Positions 8,468 through 9,961 of a DNA stretch of 9,961 nt are shown in pieces. Both the position numbers and the translations under genes were made by a program. The stretch spans positions 1 through 9,961 of the forward strand of contig DAOPJM010000051.1 of assembly GCA_035399665.1 (NCBI GenBank), written 5' to 3'. The DNA comes from DAOPJM01 sp035399665. Lineage in GTDB: Bacteria; Bacillota; Clostridia; Christensenellales; CAG-138. The notes below the pieces were generated by a model. That model did not search any database. It was not told the origin of the DNA and worked only from the letters and a program-made list of their open reading frames with translations. The first letter of the stretch is position 1. The number at the start of each line of letters is the position of its first letter.

Positions 8468-8475
8468 AGGCTTTT

Positions 8476-8481
8476 CCTCCT
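8476..8481 (-). promoter_or_regulatory. Ribosome-binding site of the giant gene
   Basis: Minus strand AGGAGG is followed by 8 nt (AAAAGCCT) and ATG at 8467. This near-ideal site fixes the start of the giant protein. The N-terminus it gives (MPSSIQAYRQMADNAQRQIT) begins where I would expect for this family. Confidence 0.9.
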
Positions 8482-8484
8482 GTC

Positions 8485-8520
8485 AAAAAAATTAGCCGAC
8501 TGGCGTGAACCAATCGGCTA
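8485..8520 (-). terminator. Rho-independent terminator (possible attenuator) just before the giant gene
   Basis: Read on the minus strand, TAGCCGATTGG (8520-8510) pairs with CCAGTCGGCTA (8503-8493) around the 6-nt loop TTCACG. The stem is 11 bp with a single U-G wobble in RNA. It is followed by one A and seven T (8491-8485). This has the form of an intrinsic terminator acting on transcripts coming from the right, such as the VOC gene ending at 8565. The T-tract ends only 3 nt before the AGGAGG of the giant gene. Transcription of the giant gene therefore needs read-through or a start inside this small gap. Confidence 0.8.
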
Positions 8521-8536
8521 TGTACGGGGGTATTCA

Positions 8537-8564
8537 GTTATATGTTACCTCGATAAACTGTAAG
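8537..8564 (-). promoter_or_regulatory. Weak sigma-70/A-type promoter candidate upstream of the terminator hairpin
   Basis: On the minus strand, CTTACA (8564-8559, four of six matches to TTGACA) is separated by 16 nt from TATAAC (8542-8537, five of six matches to TATAAT). Initiation would fall around 8530, giving a short leader that contains the 8485-8520 hairpin before the giant gene's ribosome-binding site. The -35 match is poor, so this is a candidate only. Confidence 0.3.
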
Positions 8565-8568
8565 TTAC
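8541..8568. repeat. Pair of near-identical octamers 20 bp apart
   Basis: Plus strand TATGTTAC (8541-8548) and TAAGTTAC (8561-8568) match at seven of eight positions and start exactly 20 bp apart, close to two helical turns. They flank and overlap the promoter candidate at 8537-8564, so they could be a tandem operator. Short repeats like this also arise by chance. Confidence 0.25.
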
Positions 8569-8975
8569 GTTTCACTTCTGCTGCCGATTTCAAGCAGGTT
8601 GCCCTCCGGATCGGCCACATAAAAGTTGCGGATACCGAAGGAGAAGGTAGTCGGCTCTCCCGTTGGGAATTGCACGCCCAGCTTTGACAGCCGCGCATAC
8701 TCCGCGTCCACATCGGCATAGCAGGGCAGCCAACGAGCAATTTCAAAGGTCTGGTTGATTCCCTTTGGGGGAATGTAGCTCTCCCGAATCGCCTGGGCAA
8801 ACGCTCTCCGGATGTACATAAACAGGGACAGCTCACCGCTTGCCGTCTCAAACTCCGCAAAATCCCCGCCGCTCCACTGCGTATGAAAGCCCAAAATATC
8901 CCTGTAAAACCGAACCATTGTATCCATGCTCCCGGCCAACAGGCACGCGCCGATCCTCGTTCCTTTTCCGTTCAA
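8565..8975 (-). CDS. VOC superfamily (glyoxalase/bleomycin-resistance-like) protein, TTG start
   Basis: This 136-aa protein starts with TTG at 8975, supported by AGGAGG 9 nt upstream; the first in-frame ATG (Met17) lies within the first conserved strand region. Visible VOC marks are FYRDILGF (residues 23-30), a second-half helix AEYARLSKLGVQFPTGEP (91-108), and the C-terminal strand FYVADPEGNLLEIGSR (118-133), with Glu129 at the usual metal-ligand position. The usual early His/Gln ligand on the first strand is not obvious (sequence RIGACLLAGSMD), so it may bind a ligand rather than act as a metal lyase. VOC proteins include glyoxalase I, fosfomycin and bleomycin resistance proteins and dioxygenases; the substrate here cannot be told. 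It is cytosolic, with no signal peptide. It is the second gene of a probable two-gene unit after the 4Fe-4S protein and ends before the terminator at 8485-8520. Confidence 0.85.
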   Translation of the reverse strand: MNGKGTRIGACLLAGSMDTMVRFYRDILGFHTQWSGGDFAEFETASGELSLFMYIRRAFAQAIRESYIPPKGINQTFEIARWLPCYADVDAEYARLSKLGVQFPTGEPTTFSFGIRNFYVADPEGNLLEIGSRSET

Positions 8976-9100
8976 TCGTAGCTTCCTCCTCTACACCATA
9001 GGCTGATTTATAGCTTTTGATTCATCGTTCTGTTCATCTTCCATATCAAGATCAAGTGGAATGAGACGCGCGGGAGATTGTGCTCATTTTCCGCCGGATA
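8976..9100 (-). other. Intergenic region between the 4Fe-4S and VOC genes, with a weak promoter candidate
   Basis: These 125 bp contain no clear terminator after the 4Fe-4S gene, so co-transcription with the VOC gene is possible. A weak promoter candidate on the minus strand is TGAACA (9036-9031), 18 nt, then TATAAA (9012-9007). A 30-codon open stretch (9083-8991) reads as an acidic tail containing MEDEQNDESKAINQPMV and ends with TAG just before the VOC ribosome-binding site. It could be the remnant of a lost gene or chance. Confidence 0.3.
8981..8990 (-). promoter_or_regulatory. Ribosome-binding site deciding the TTG start of the VOC gene
   Basis: The minus strand reads AGAGGAGGAAGC here. 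The AGGAGG core lies 9 nt before TTG 8975, and no ATG or GTG is at a suitable distance in frame. This is the reason for calling an unusual start codon. Confidence 0.75.
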
Positions 9101-9931
9101 TTAGCGCAGCGCCTTTTTGGGGCATAAATCAATGCACTCATGGCAAAGAATACACTCGGTTCCATTGAGCCGCTTGCGCGAGTTGTCTGTTACGTCAACA
9201 TTCATTGGGCAAACTTTTTTGCATTTGCCGCAGGAAACGCACTTATCTGCATCCACGGTTACGCGCATCAGGGAGAAATAGCTCATCGGCTTCAGGAAAA
9301 CGGTGATCGGACATATGTATTTGCAAAAAGCCCGGTTATCCTTGAACGCGAAAGCCAGCCCGATTCCGACCGCATAGTACAGGACGTTTCCGATCACAAA
9401 GCTCCAGAACATGATCGTCTCCAAATTGCCGACGCGGAACAGGAACAGTGCGCCTACAAAAATCAGGGACGCGGCAAACGTGAGATAGCGAATATAGCCA
9501 ATCTTTTTCCGCGGCTCCTTCGGATGCTTATAGGGCAGGAAATCCAACACCATTGCCGTCCAGCAGGCATATCCGCACCAGCCTCTTCCGAACAGCAGCG
9601 GCCCGAAGATTTTTGCTATGGCATAATGGATGGTCGCCGCTTCAAACACGCCGAGGAACAGATAGTACCAAAATCCCTCTATCTGCATATTTTCGTTACA
9701 AATCAATCCGAGATATACGAGCATATATAGTCCGACAGCAAGCTGAACAATACGCCGCGCGTATTTGACTTTCCTGATATAAAGGATCAGACCAACCGCA
9801 ATTGCTCCTCCGATATATGTGAAATTCAGCAGATAAAACAGATTGTCCAACGTCAGCCATAGCGTGATCGCGATTGCTTCAAAAACGGCAAACATGATGA
9901 TTGGTGCTGCATATTTTTTTAGTGTTTTCAT
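9101..9931 (-). CDS. Membrane-bound 4Fe-4S polyferredoxin (NapH/YccM/NosR C-terminal type)
   Basis: This is 276 aa from ATG 9931 (MKTLKKYAAP). A second in-frame ATG at 9943 would add four residues (280 aa), but GGAG lies 6 nt before 9931, so I prefer it. In 280-aa numbering there are about six hydrophobic membrane segments (near 12-30, 38-56, 66-82, 92-112, 153-170 and 178-200). Between and after them are the family's cysteine motifs GRGWCGYAC (119-127) and FCKYICP (206-212). The C-terminus has two ferredoxin-type 4Fe-4S motifs: CVSCGKCKKVCP (235-246) and CILCHECIDLCP (264-275). In this family the membrane part and clusters pass electrons between quinones or ferredoxin and a partner reductase. 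The partner cannot be identified here, since the upstream region is outside the window. The VOC gene follows 125 bp downstream on the same strand. It is not a known conjugation component and is probably cargo or chromosomal flank. Confidence 0.88.
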   Translation of the reverse strand: MKTLKKYAAPIIMFAVFEAIAITLWLTLDNLFYLLNFTYIGGAIAVGLILYIRKVKYARRIVQLAVGLYMLVYLGLICNENMQIEGFWYYLFLGVFEAATIHYAIAKIFGPLLFGRGWCGYACWTAMVLDFLPYKHPKEPRKKIGYIRYLTFAASLIFVGALFLFRVGNLETIMFWSFVIGNVLYYAVGIGLAFAFKDNRAFCKYICPITVFLKPMSYFSLMRVTVDADKCVSCGKCKKVCPMNVDVTDNSRKRLNGTECILCHECIDLCPKKALR

Positions 9932-9943
9932 AGGACGCTCCAT

Positions 9944-9961
9944 CGCAAAATATAAATAATA
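9944..9961 (-). promoter_or_regulatory. AT-rich upstream region of the 4Fe-4S gene, possible -10 element
   Basis: The last bases read TATTATTTATATTTTGCG on the minus strand, containing a TATATT-like -10 candidate just before the gene. Any -35 element lies outside the window, so a promoter cannot be confirmed. Confidence 0.2.

Noticed and set aside
8493..8520. The inverted repeat as a tRNA-like structure, attachment site or origin
   Set aside because: There is no cloverleaf, and no integrase or relaxase gene adjoins it. The stem followed by T7 on the minus strand is fully explained as an intrinsic terminator.
8534..8860. A 108-codon minus-strand frame overlapping the VOC gene
   Set aside because: It is an alternate-frame reading with Arg/Ser/Cys-rich composition and no family match; the VOC frame has conserved motifs and a strong ribosome-binding site.
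9140..9730. A 196-codon plus-strand open frame
   Set aside because: It is antisense to the 4Fe-4S protein, whose cysteine motifs and membrane segments clearly mark the true frame.
1..9961. CRISPR arrays, rRNA, tRNA or insertion sequence ends
   Set aside because: No regularly spaced repeats, RNA gene signatures or transposase genes were seen on either strand.

Overview
The window looks like part of an integrative and conjugative element (ICE), or a related mobile element, of a gut-type Clostridia (Firmicutes). The basis is AGGAGG ribosome-binding sites, moderate GC content, a giant methylase-helicase of the kind carried by clostridial ICEs, and a TnpV-family reading frame. All convincing genes are on the minus strand, so transcription runs from the right edge to the left edge. 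I used no database search; family assignments come from motifs and remembered family consensus.

Positions 1-8467 are one uninterrupted minus-strand reading frame of 2822 codons. It starts at 8467 behind a good ribosome-binding site and is still open at base 1. Domains in order: an ArdC-N-like N-terminus; a disordered Pro/Gly/Asp/Arg-rich linker; repeated helical modules with a MutS domain I-like segment between the second and third; a set of small repeated alpha/beta modules; an adenine-specific DNA methylase; and an SNF2/DEAH helicase. This is the build of a 'polyvalent' anti-restriction protein, comparable in its C-terminal half to phage P1 DarB. Such proteins are thought to protect or process element DNA on entry into a new host.

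Inside that gene, on the same strand but another frame, positions 7339-7692 (open from 7728) encode a well-formed TnpV-family protein. It falls on the disordered linker of the giant protein almost residue for residue, so the two frames share about 390 bp. This overprinting is the most unusual feature of the window.

Positions 8468-8564 hold a strong minus-strand terminator hairpin whose T-tract ends 3 bases before the giant gene's Shine-Dalgarno. A weak promoter candidate and a pair of 20-bp-spaced octamers lie just upstream. This suggests either a simple operon boundary or attenuation of the giant gene.

Positions 8565-9943 carry two small cargo-like genes read toward the giant gene: a VOC/glyoxalase-family protein with a TTG start, and a membrane 4Fe-4S protein of the NapH/YccM type. 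Neither is a known conjugation function. Nothing on the plus strand is convincingly coding, and I found no tRNA, rRNA, CRISPR array, insertion sequence end or attachment site.
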